The notes under the pieces are model-generated. The model saw nothing but the letters and a program-made list of their open reading frames with translations, was not told the origin of the DNA and ran no database searches. DNA of 64,000 nucleotides from DASZQL01 sp964391865 (lineage in GTDB: Bacteria > Planctomycetota > Phycisphaerae > Phycisphaerales > UBA1924), in the NCBI GenBank assembly GCA_964391865.1, contig CAYMNQ010000004.1:1-64000 (forward strand). The letters are read 5' to 3'. This document shows positions 26,294-34,348 of this stretch, piece by piece. A program made the translations under genes and the position numbers. Within the stretch, counting starts at the first letter, position 1. Each line of letters starts with the position of its first letter.

Positions 26294-26374
26294 CGAATGC
26301 CTCCTCCGAGCGCGGCGGTGTCCGCCGCTCCCGCATTCACCCTACGCCCGCGCGGCGGGAAGCTCAAGAGATTT
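26285..26374 (-). repeat. 90-bp repeat, copy B: 5' leader of the LamG-like gene
   Basis: Identical to 24773-24862. Includes the GCGGCGG-aca-CCGCCGC stem-loop ahead of the ribosome binding site, which could be a shared control element on the mRNAs of the two genes. The downstream gene bodies differ after the third codon. Confidence 0.85.
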
Positions 26375-26430
26375 TTCGAGTCTCCGGCACGGAACACGCG
26401 GAACACCGGGTAATGGCGTTCGCGTGATCG

Positions 26431-26468
26431 CACCAGTCGCGTCTCAGAGCAGACGCGACTGGTGGCAC
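26431..26468 (+). repeat. Hairpin repeat, copy 6
   Basis: Perfect 14-bp arms 26431-26444 and 26451-26464 around CAGAGC (26445-26450), followed by GCAC. It lies between the deiminase-like gene and the LamG-like gene, both on the minus strand. Confidence 0.85.
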
Positions 26469-26491
26469 CCGAATGGAGATTCATCGCGCGG

Positions 26492-28195
26492 TTACGGGCA
26501 GCTCGCGCCCCAGTTGTTCACCACGACGCTGATATCCGACAGTCCGACGAGACCGTCGCCATCGAGGTCGCCCATCGTGCCTTCGGGGACGGACTGGCCC
26601 CAGCCGTTGATGACGACCGCGATGTCGGCGAGCCCGACACTGCCGTCGCCGTCGGCGTCGCCCGGGCAGGCGGGGGGCGTGCCGTTGATCGCGAAGGCGA
26701 TGGGGCTGGCGTCGAAGCCGGTGTTGCCCTGATTGTCACGCGCGACGACGCGGACCTTCGCGGTCTGCGTGTACACGTCGGGGACGGTCCAGGTGAAGAG
26801 CCCGTCGTCGGCGGTGGCGCTGGCGATGACGGTGGGCCAGGTGGCGCCGCCGTCGGTCGAGAGTTCGATGTCGACGTTGACGACCTGCACATCGTCGTCG
26901 GTGATCCAGCGGATGTCTGTGTTCGCGCCGGGGTTAAGAGCGACGCCCGCTCGCTGGGTGCGGAGGTACGCGACGGGGATCTGCCCGCCGCCAGGCGCAC
27001 TCGCGCCGAGCGACTTCGGGACGTGCATGCAGATGCAGTGCATCACGCCGGCGGCGGTGATCATCGCCTGGCAATCAATGCCCACGATGGTCTTGCCCGG
27101 CAGCGCGGTCTGCCACGCGGTGAGCGCCTGAGAATTCAAGCCGCTGGCGCAGGCGGCGGTGTACGTCGGCACCAGCACCACGTCGTTGCACATCACGACG
27201 TTGGTGTACGTGTAGTGCGCGCTGGGGCTGCACGGCGAGCGGACGGCGGGGATGCGCGTGACCGTCCATCCTTGCCCGGCGAGGAGCGTTGCCGTGTTGT
27301 CGCAGACCACATCCTGCGAGCTGCCCGACTGCGTGGGCCAATCGCTGATCATGATGGAATTGTCGGCGTAGACCTGCGCCCACATATCGATGTGCTGCGT
27401 CGAGTCCACCGCGGTCGTGAAGGGCGTGAAGAGGGTGGTCTGCACGTTCTGATAGCTGAGCCAGTGGTTGATGATCTGCGATTCGGTCAGCCCCGGGTTC
27501 TCGTTGTTGATGAGGCGCGTGGCGAACGAGGCGCCGAGCCCGTTCAGGTGGAAATTGCCCCCGCCGTGGATGAGCGGGATGCCGTAGTACGGGCGGCGCT
27601 GGACGTTCGACCAGAAGGTGGGCTGCGTGTCGTCGTTGGGGCGCGGGCGGTTGTAGATGTGATCGACGACGGCGCGGACGTTGCCCTCGTAGATGTAGCG
27701 CGGGCCGTAGTCGCGGATCCACACGGTGTCGGTGTTGACGATGTAGTAGCTCACGCGGCTGAGGTTGATGCCGCCCGCGGCGGCGAGCGCGTTGGCGGCG
27801 GTGGTCTGCTCGCTCGCGCTATCGACCATGATGTACGCCTGCGCGTTGCCCGTCGTGGTGATCTGCCGGACCATGTTGGTGATGATGGGCGTGAACTGCT
27901 CCCACGCGACCATGATCCCCTGCATCGGCTCGTACTCCCCCGGGCAGCGCACCGGCCCCGTCGGCGGCGGGGTGGTGGCGCGGTCGAACGCCGCCGGGTT
28001 GATGGGGAACTGCTTGAGGAACTCGCGCTCGACATCGGTGAGCGACGCGGGGATCTCCGACCCTTCGGGATAGACGAGTTGATCGCCCTGCCGGATCGGC
28101 TCGGTCACAACTTGCGGCTCGGCGGCGAGCGCGGTCAACGACGAACCGGCGAGAAGAACGACCAGCGACACGCCCCGCGCGACAGTCAGCGGCAT
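26492..28195 (-). CDS. Secreted agmatine/peptidylarginine deiminase-family protein with dockerin-like C-terminus
   Basis: 567 residues from ATG 28195, with AAGGA nine bases upstream. Signal peptide residues 1-25 (VSLVVLLAGSSLTALAA). The catalytic domain (about 80-400) has WIRDYGPRY (Asp162), GGGNFHLNG (about 211-219), QHIDMW (His268) and GVMHCICMHVP (Cys387): the Asp-His-Cys set of Porphyromonas-type deiminases. They convert guanidino groups, of agmatine or C-terminal arginine, to ureido groups and release ammonia. A fibronectin-like segment follows, reading VDIELSTDGGATWPTVIA. The two dockerin-like loops are PGDADGDGSVGLADIAVV and LDGDGLVGLSDISVVV. An exported form with a dockerin-like tail suggests a surface-attached enzyme acting on external peptides or arginine derivatives. 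Confidence 0.85.
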   Translation of the reverse strand: MPLTVARGVSLVVLLAGSSLTALAAEPQVVTEPIRQGDQLVYPEGSEIPASLTDVEREFLKQFPINPAAFDRATTPPPTGPVRCPGEYEPMQGIMVAWEQFTPIITNMVRQITTTGNAQAYIMVDSASEQTTAANALAAAGGINLSRVSYYIVNTDTVWIRDYGPRYIYEGNVRAVVDHIYNRPRPNDDTQPTFWSNVQRRPYYGIPLIHGGGNFHLNGLGASFATRLINNENPGLTESQIINHWLSYQNVQTTLFTPFTTAVDSTQHIDMWAQVYADNSIMISDWPTQSGSSQDVVCDNTATLLAGQGWTVTRIPAVRSPCSPSAHYTYTNVVMCNDVVLVPTYTAACASGLNSQALTAWQTALPGKTIVGIDCQAMITAAGVMHCICMHVPKSLGASAPGGGQIPVAYLRTQRAGVALNPGANTDIRWITDDDVQVVNVDIELSTDGGATWPTVIASATADDGLFTWTVPDVYTQTAKVRVVARDNQGNTGFDASPIAFAINGTPPACPGDADGDGSVGLADIAVVINGWGQSVPEGTMGDLDGDGLVGLSDISVVVNNWGASCP

Positions 28196-28498
28196 ACGAC
28201 GTTTCCTTGCTCCGACGGCACGGGTTGAGCGTGCCGACGATCGATTTCCGAACGCTCTTGATCGGCCCGTTTGGACACACGCCCGACCGCGAGCCTCCCC
28301 TGTGGGGGATGAATGGACACAAGACCCGTTCAGAAAACTACCCCACGGGAGGGGCCGGCTCAAGGAGAACCCTCGGTAGGTTTGGAAAATTGCGGCAAAA
28401 TTGGTGACTTGCGGGCAAAAACCCGCTTCCCGTCAGGCACGGCCTCGCACTACTCCGCCCAAAGCCGCGGAGTAGTGGCATCGGGAAAGTGTCCGCCG
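28196..28498. other. Intergenic region between the deiminase and hpnH genes
   Basis: About 300 bases on the minus strand between hpnH and the deiminase-like gene. It contains hairpin copy 7 (28448-28480). I see no open frame and no clear promoter. Confidence 0.5.
28448..28480 (+). repeat. Hairpin repeat, copy 7
   Basis: 11-bp arms 28448-28458 and 28467-28477 with loop CCAAAGCC, followed by GCA. Loop and tail resemble, but do not equal, those of the other copies. Confidence 0.65.
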
Positions 28499-29647
28499 TC
28501 ACGCCGCCTCGTGCGCCTTTGCCGCCGTCACCGGCTTCCCCTCCACGCTGATCCCCAGCATCGCCAGCGGCCCATGCGGCTTGCTCTCTTCTTCTTTCAG
28601 GCGCTTCGTCGCGCGCGGGCTCGCGTACGTGTTGAACACCATCGCCTTGATGGTGCCCCACAGACCGCCGAAGCTGGAGAAGGTGTGATCGACGGCGCTG
28701 GGTTCGTAGCCGCAGTGGACCATGCACTGCTGGCAGCTCGGGTTGCCTGACGCGCGGCCGTAGCTCTCCCACTTCGTGGTTTCGATGAGTTCCTTGAAGG
28801 TGTCGACGTAGCCGTCTTGAAGCAGGTAGCAGGGTTTTTGCCAGCCGAAGATGTTGTAGGTGGGCAGGCCCCAGGGCGTGCATTCGTACTCGCGCTTGCC
28901 CATCAGGAACTCAAGGAACAGCGGCGATTGGTTGAAGACCCAGCGCTTCTTGCGGTTCGAGAGGATCATCTCGAACAAGTCGTTCGTCTTCTTGCGCTCG
29001 GCGAGGAAGTGTTTCTGGTCCGGCGCCTTGGGGTACGCGTAGCCGGGGCTGACCATGACGCCCTCGACACCCAGATCCATCATCTCGTCGAAGAACTTGC
29101 GCACGGAGTTGGGGTCCGCGCCGTCGAAGAGCGTGGTGTTGGTCGTGACGCGGAAGCCCATCTTCACCGCGAGCCGGATGCCTTCGACGGCTTTCGCGTA
29201 CGTCCCCTCGCGGCAGACGGCGAAGTCGTGGTGCTCCTCCTGCCCGTCCATGTGGACGCTGAAAGAGAGGTACTTGCTGGGCTTGAAGATGCCCGCTTCG
29301 AGTTTCTCTTTCAGCAGCAGCGCGTTGGTGCAGCAGTAGACGTATTTCCGGCGCGCGATGAGCCCTTCGATGATCTGTGCGATCTGCGGGTGGAGCAGGG
29401 GTTCTCCGCCCGGGATGGCGACGACGGGCGTGCCGCATTCCTCGGCGGCGGCCCAGCACTGCTCGGGGGTGAGGTCGCGCTTGAGGATGTGGGCGGGGTA
29501 CTGGATCTTGCCGCAGCCGGCGCAGGCGAGGTTGCAGCGGAAGAGGGGCTCGAGCTGCATGACAAGGGGATAGCGCTTGTTGCCCCGGAGCTTTTGGCCG
29601 AGGACGTAGGTGGCGACGGTCCACATCTGGCTGATCGGGACGCCCAT
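28499..29647 (-). CDS. hpnH: Adenosyl-hopene transferase HpnH (radical SAM)
   Basis: 382 residues from ATG 29647, with AGGAG six bases upstream; the frame is open to 29671. The N-terminal MGVPISQMWTVATYVLGQK and the radical-SAM cluster CNLACAGC (Cys38, Cys42, Cys45) are typical. LRPN-type SAM-binding loops follow (GGEPLLHPQIAQII). The C-terminal part holds KPCYLLQDGYV and SCQQCMVHCGYE, the Cys-rich region of HpnH. The enzyme adds adenosine from S-adenosylmethionine to diploptene, the first step to extended hopanoids. No other hopanoid gene is in the window. The gene is alone, between intergenic stretches. Confidence 0.93.
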   Translation of the reverse strand: MGVPISQMWTVATYVLGQKLRGNKRYPLVMQLEPLFRCNLACAGCGKIQYPAHILKRDLTPEQCWAAAEECGTPVVAIPGGEPLLHPQIAQIIEGLIARRKYVYCCTNALLLKEKLEAGIFKPSKYLSFSVHMDGQEEHHDFAVCREGTYAKAVEGIRLAVKMGFRVTTNTTLFDGADPNSVRKFFDEMMDLGVEGVMVSPGYAYPKAPDQKHFLAERKKTNDLFEMILSNRKKRWVFNQSPLFLEFLMGKREYECTPWGLPTYNIFGWQKPCYLLQDGYVDTFKELIETTKWESYGRASGNPSCQQCMVHCGYEPSAVDHTFSSFGGLWGTIKAMVFNTYASPRATKRLKEEESKPHGPLAMLGISVEGKPVTAAKAHEAA

Positions 29648-29909
29648 CGATGCTCCTGGGTGGCCCGGCACTCGGTGCTGGGCGGCGTGGCGATCCGGCG
29701 TTCGCGTATGTGCGGCCGGGCTGGGAGTGTAGCGGGGATGGGGCTGGTTGGCGTCAGGTCAGCGCTGCTGCGAACAGTGTCGTTCGGCTACTGGAGGGCC
29801 TGCCCCAGCGGGCAATGACGGGGCACGAGGACGAGGCGGCTGACGTGCCCCGGCGGGGCTGAACTCCGCTTGGGTCGTATTACACTGCACAGATCGAGGA
29901 GCCTGTCGG

Positions 29910-30518
29910 ATGGAGCAAGCACCTGGGTTTCGTGGACGGTCGCGGCTCACATGCGCAGAGAAGTCGGCCACGCTGGTGATCCCGCCGCGCCGACAGATCG
30001 GGTTTGTGGTTGCGGCCGCGGTGATCTGGGTCATCGGGCTGGCGATCGTCTGGAAGTCCGCCTCGCCGGCCTCGTCGGGCGGTGGGCACATCACGCGGCT
30101 TCTTCTCTGGGCGCTCTCGCACCTGCCCGCAGGGTGGGCGTTTCCTGTGGCGCTCACCCTCTTCATCGTGCTGACGCTGGCTCTCGCGTGTGCGATCGTT
30201 TATTACGTCTGGCGCACCGAGACCGTGGAATTCACGCCCGACCACCTGACGCTGCGGATGACCGTCTTCGGTCGGCTGCTGGAGCAGCAGTGCTACCCGG
30301 TAGCCGATGTTCGGGCCATGCGGCTGGCGGATGACAACGACCGCAAAGAGGCCTCGCTCCTCGACCGCAACGCGTGGGACGACGAGGGTTCGTGCGCCTT
30401 CGACTACGAGTCATCGACAGTAATCTTCGGCGCCAACTTACCCCGAGCGGAGGCGCGGCGCGTGCTGGAGTTGGTGCGCGATCAGATGCCGGGGTGGGGA
30501 CAGCGTTTCGCCCTATAG
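29910..30518 (+). CDS. Membrane protein with PH-like C-terminal domain
   Basis: 202 residues. Two or three hydrophobic segments at about residues 29-49, 62-80 and 79-99, then a cytoplasmic region that starts EFTPDHLTLRMTVFGRLLEQQ and continues VADVRAMRLADDND, resembling the strand pattern of bacterial PH-like (bPH) domains. The rest, FDYESSTVIFGANLPRAEAR, fits the C-terminal strand and helix. Function is unknown; bPH membrane proteins often act in envelope stress or lipid-related sensing. It is converging with the next gene at 30563, 45 bases apart. Confidence 0.65.
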   Translation: MEQAPGFRGRSRLTCAEKSATLVIPPRRQIGFVVAAAVIWVIGLAIVWKSASPASSGGGHITRLLLWALSHLPAGWAFPVALTLFIVLTLALACAIVYYVWRTETVEFTPDHLTLRMTVFGRLLEQQCYPVADVRAMRLADDNDRKEASLLDRNAWDDEGSCAFDYESSTVIFGANLPRAEARRVLELVRDQMPGWGQRFAL

Positions 30519-30562
30519 GCGACTAAGGCACGGCGCGATTCGTCAAGCACGGTGGGGATTGC

Positions 30563-31765
30563 TCAAGGGCAACTCTCTCCCCAGCGCGAGATGACGGCGG
30601 CGATATCACCCAGCCCGATGTCGCCGCTGCTGTCCTGGTCGGCGGCGGGGTTGCAGTTCGCCGAGAGGGTCCAGCAGGTGATGATGGCGGCGAGGTCGTC
30701 GAGCCCCACGTTGCCGTTGCGCGAGACATCGCCCGGGCAGGCGTTGGTGGGACGGGTCCAGAGAATCGGGTCATCTCTGTCCCTGAGAGAGTTGCGAGCC
30801 CAACCGGCGACGTACGTATTCGCCGCGTCTTTCCAGATGAATCGCGCAAAGGAGCCGGTGTAGTGGCTGGGCAGGAACGCGTGCAGGCTCTCCCACGACT
30901 CGGCGGTGCCGGCCCAGATGACGGCGCTGAGACCCGAGGGAAGCTCGGCGTACCCGACCTGCTCGCCGTGGCACACGGAAAGAGCACTGCTGGAGCCCGC
31001 ACCGGGGATGTGCAGGTTGACGAACGACGCGGCGCTCCCGCGCCACAGCGCGGCTTCGAGAACGACGTTGCCCACGTCGCCGCACTGCTCGCCCGCGCTG
31101 ATGCCGAAGGCAAACGACTGCGCGTACCCCGCGGGGTGAAGGTCGACGTGCGACTCGGGCGTGCCGGACCACAGCGCGGCGTGCCCATTGAGAACGCCCA
31201 CCTGCTGCCCGGCGTCCACGCCGTACGCGATACCGAACGCTCCGGGCGGGGTGAGGATAACCATCGACTCGGGCGTGCCGCTCCAGAGGAGCGCCTCGCT
31301 GTTATTGCGTGTGCCGACCTGTTGAACGCCGTCGGTAGCAAACACCGTGGAGAACCCGCCCACGAAGTAGTCGAGCAGGATGACGACGTCGTTCGGGTCA
31401 TCCGAGTTCCACAGCGCGGCACCGACGCGCTCTGGATCGGGAAACAAATAGAACGCATGGCCGACTCGTTGCCGGCCGCTCATCGCGTGCAGCACCGAGG
31501 CGCCGAAGAGTCCTGGAGGAAAGAACCGAACAGCAGATTCCGCCGAGCCGCTCCATGAGAAGCCGATCCCTTCCTGCGGTTCGAACGAGGAGGCGGCGTA
31601 GCCCACTTGGCGCGACCCGCTGCCGCCCACGGCGTACATGTTGCCGGTCCACCCCGGCGGGAGCAGGCTGACCGCCGTCCACTGGGCGAGGGCGGGCGTT
31701 GACGCCGCCAGCGCGAGGCACGCGGCGGCGGCGGTGATGCGCTGGTGATGACGCAAGTTCGGCAT
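30563..31765 (-). CDS. Secreted HAF-type repeat protein with dockerin-like C-terminus
   Basis: 400 residues. Signal peptide residues 1-27 (AAAACLALAASTPALAQ). The body is built of repeated units of about 45 residues: GxQxVG followed by a short strand, then ALWSGTPESxVxLxPxG, for example GVDAGQQVGVLNGHAALWSG and SAGEQCGDVGNVVLEAALWR. This matches the extracellular HAF-type repeat, a beta-propeller-like fold. The C-terminus has the dockerin-like pair PGDVSRNGNVGLDDLAAIIT and QDSSGDIGLGDIAAVISRW and ends SCP. No enzymatic motif was seen; adhesion or structure is likely. Confidence 0.78.
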   Translation of the reverse strand: MPNLRHHQRITAAAACLALAASTPALAQWTAVSLLPPGWTGNMYAVGGSGSRQVGYAASSFEPQEGIGFSWSGSAESAVRFFPPGLFGASVLHAMSGRQRVGHAFYLFPDPERVGAALWNSDDPNDVVILLDYFVGGFSTVFATDGVQQVGTRNNSEALLWSGTPESMVILTPPGAFGIAYGVDAGQQVGVLNGHAALWSGTPESHVDLHPAGYAQSFAFGISAGEQCGDVGNVVLEAALWRGSAASFVNLHIPGAGSSSALSVCHGEQVGYAELPSGLSAVIWAGTAESWESLHAFLPSHYTGSFARFIWKDAANTYVAGWARNSLRDRDDPILWTRPTNACPGDVSRNGNVGLDDLAAIITCWTLSANCNPAADQDSSGDIGLGDIAAVISRWGESCP

Positions 31766-31986
31766 GCACTGCTGCTTTCTGGGGCGGCGGGTGCTCGTCC
31801 CGGATGACCCAATTCACCGTACACCACACCCGATCCGAGTCAATCCACTCCCGAGAAAAGTCGCTCGCTGGTGCGATTATTCACTTTGGGGGCGGGGCGT
31901 CTCTGCAACCGCCACGACTTGGCGGGTCCGATTGGCGTGCCCCGGACGCTGAATCGGCCGATGAAGATCGGCGGAGAATCACCTGC

Positions 31987-33393
31987 ATGCGTTTGCTCGC
32001 CCTCATCCCCCCCGGCACGAACTCTCGCACTATTTTTCTCGACCTGCTGCGCGGGGCGCAGCTCGCCGGACACGCGGTGTTCTTTGAGGACCTGTCCGCG
32101 TTCATCGTTGAGCAGCAGCGGATGCTACGCGACTCGGGGGGCAAGCAGACGCCGTCGCTGCAGGGGATGGCGACGACGTACGCGCGGGCGCTGGAGAAAA
32201 CCTTCGCGGCGCGCGGGTGCGACGCGATGATCACGCTGTGGGTCGATCCGCTGATGGCGCTGCCCTTCGGGCAGCCGGACGCGAAGTCGGCGCATCTCGC
32301 GAGCTTCACGGAGATGTTGGGCATCCCGGCGATTCACTACTGGCTTGATGCGCCGTTCTGGGCGTACGGCGGGCGGATGCTGCCGCACCTTGATAAGGAT
32401 CGGTTCACGTCGCCCTTGCACTGCCACATCGTGAACAATCCGGGCACGGCGGAGGAAATGCGCCGCGTGCTGGGGTTCAAGAATGTGATCGACCTGCCCT
32501 ACGGCGTGGATGAAGCGGTGTTCCGCCCGTGGCCCGTGGACCGGATGTACGACCTCGCGATCAACGCGGGGCCGGGGGATGAGCCGCCGACGGAGTTGAT
32601 GCGCGCGGAGTTGTCGAAGGATGTACCGGATGTTGAAGCGATCCGGCGCGATCAGGCGGAGCGGGCGCGCGGGCCGCTGGCGACGATGCTGAAGTCGATC
32701 GCGCTGTCGGCGACGGAGGATGCCGCACGGGCGCTGGCGGGCGCGTGGCTGGATGAACAACTGGCGAATCCTGATCGCCCGATGCTTGAGAAGCTCCACG
32801 CGGCGGCGGGGCGCTCCCCCGGGGCGCCGCCGATGGTCGACGCGCTGATCGCGTACCCCGGCAGCGCGGCGCACTGGTCGAACGCGGGCGCGATGGTGCG
32901 CCGGGTAGAATCGTGGCAACGCGCGTTCATCTCGGCGTATCTGTCGCAGCGGTTCAAGTGCCTGATCGTGGGCGACTGCGGCGAGGTGTGGAGCCGCGCG
33001 GGCTGGGACTTGCGGGGCGATCGCGTGGGATCGGTGCCGTACCACGAGCTGAGTTTGCACTACAGCCGCTGTGCGGCGGGGCTGAACGTGATGCGCTATC
33101 AGGATGATGTGGGGAGCAACATTAAGGGGCTGGAATGCGCGGCGAGCGGGTGTGTGCCGCTGCAGCGCCGGCGCGTGGGGATGGAGCGCCTGCTGAACCC
33201 GGGTGTCGAGACGCTGCTGTTCGATTCGCCGGTGCAGGCGCGCGACGGGCTGGCGGGCCTGCTGAAGTCGCCCGATCGGCGGCATCAGATGGCCGCCGCG
33301 TCCCGCGGGGCGGTGGAAACCCGGAATACCTGGATCATCCGGGCGGGGGAACTGCTCCGGCAGGCGGGGAAAAATCTGTCTTTCCGTGCGTGA
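31987..33393 (+). CDS. Glycosyltransferase-like protein (CgeB/GT1-like)
   Basis: 468 residues from ATG 31987, preceded by GGAGA. The first strand is MRLLALIPPGTNSRTIFLDL. The region MLGIPAIHYWLDAPFWAYG and the C-terminal YHELSLHYSRCAAGLNVMRY followed by SNIKGLECAASGCVPLQRRR and NPGVETLLFDSPVQARDGLA match CgeB-like glycosyltransferases, whose C-terminal half holds the nucleotide-sugar site. The donor sugar is unknown. It has no signal or membrane segment. The frame is open further upstream, but the domain begins here. Confidence 0.72.
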   Translation: MRLLALIPPGTNSRTIFLDLLRGAQLAGHAVFFEDLSAFIVEQQRMLRDSGGKQTPSLQGMATTYARALEKTFAARGCDAMITLWVDPLMALPFGQPDAKSAHLASFTEMLGIPAIHYWLDAPFWAYGGRMLPHLDKDRFTSPLHCHIVNNPGTAEEMRRVLGFKNVIDLPYGVDEAVFRPWPVDRMYDLAINAGPGDEPPTELMRAELSKDVPDVEAIRRDQAERARGPLATMLKSIALSATEDAARALAGAWLDEQLANPDRPMLEKLHAAAGRSPGAPPMVDALIAYPGSAAHWSNAGAMVRRVESWQRAFISAYLSQRFKCLIVGDCGEVWSRAGWDLRGDRVGSVPYHELSLHYSRCAAGLNVMRYQDDVGSNIKGLECAASGCVPLQRRRVGMERLLNPGVETLLFDSPVQARDGLAGLLKSPDRRHQMAAASRGAVETRNTWIIRAGELLRQAGKNLSFRA

Positions 33394-33443
33394 TCGGGGC
33401 GAACGCGGGAGTTCCTAGGACGTATATCAGGAAGACAGGAAGC

Positions 33444-33477
33444 CACGGATTGCACAGATTGCACGGATCAGAAGTTT
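33444..33477. repeat. Short intergenic repeat of CCACGGATTGCACAGATT type
   Basis: A CCACGGATT and GCACAGATT stretch repeated with small changes, a sequence seen in intergenic regions of many bacteria. It lies between the glycosyltransferase and the sigma factor gene. Confidence 0.4.
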
Positions 33478-33539
33478 TCGTTGATGGAGTCCGCGGCGGA
33501 TTTCGGCTGAAGTGATGTGAAGTCGAAGCAGGGCGTTTG

Positions 33540-34169
33540 ATGCACGATTGGGCCGAACGCACCGACGAGGAACTAGTCGACGACTACGCGTCGGGCGAGT
33601 CGGCGGCGTTCCGCGCGCTGGTCGAACGGCATCACGACGCGCTCATCCGTTTCCTATTCCGGCTCATGGGCAACCGGCAGGCGGCGGAGGATGTGTTTCA
33701 GGAAGCGTTCCTGCAGGTACATCAGTCGCTCGACACGTTTGACCGCACGCGTCGGTTCAAGCCGTGGCTGTTCACGATCGCCGCCAACAAGGGGCGCGAT
33801 GCGCTGCGCAAGAGCGGTCGGCGGCAGATGCTCTCGCTGTCGTCCAGCGTCGATGCCGGGGAAGGCGGCGCGTCGTTCGTCGACCTGATGGCGATCGACA
33901 TCCCCACGCCCTCCAACGCGATTGAAGAGCGCGAACTGAGCGAGCAGGTGCAGTCTGCGATCGACGACATGCCGCCGAAACTGAGGGAAATTCTGCTGCT
34001 GGCGTACTTCCAGAAGCTGACGTACATCCAGATCGCCGACGCGACGAAGATCCCGCTGGGCACGGTGAAAAGCCGGCTGCACTCGGCGGTGGCGACGTTC
34101 GCGAAGAAGTGGCAGGAGCAGAGAGACGAAGCGGAGTGGAAACGGAGCGGGAAGAAGGTTGGGGAGTAG
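33540..34169 (+). CDS. ECF-type RNA polymerase sigma factor
   Basis: 209 residues from ATG 33540. Region 2: AFRALVERHHDALIRFLFRL then AEDVFQEAFLQVHQSL and KPWLFTIAANKGRDALRK. Region 4: PPKLREILLLAYFQKLTYIQ and IADATKIPLGTVKSRLHSAV. The linker of about 40 residues is Ser/Asp-rich. The following gene (34349) encodes a putative membrane anti-sigma factor, in keeping with the usual pairing. A short intergenic stretch (34170-34348) separates the two. Confidence 0.92.
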   Translation: MHDWAERTDEELVDDYASGESAAFRALVERHHDALIRFLFRLMGNRQAAEDVFQEAFLQVHQSLDTFDRTRRFKPWLFTIAANKGRDALRKSGRRQMLSLSSSVDAGEGGASFVDLMAIDIPTPSNAIEERELSEQVQSAIDDMPPKLREILLLAYFQKLTYIQIADATKIPLGTVKSRLHSAVATFAKKWQEQRDEAEWKRSGKKVGE

Positions 34170-34348
34170 AAGACGGGTTCCGGGGTCCGCGTTTCGGGTT
34201 ACTGTCAAAGGCCCGACCCCTGACCTCCGACCCCGGATCCCGGCCCCCGGACCCTGGCGTCTCCCGACTTATCACCCCTTCCGACGACGCAAAACCCCGC
34301 CCGACAGACCGAACACGCCGCCGACGGCCGACGTAGAACCCGCGAAGC

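Noticed and set aside
28499..29647. Hopanoid biosynthesis gene cluster
   Set aside because: Only hpnH is present; neighbours are unrelated.
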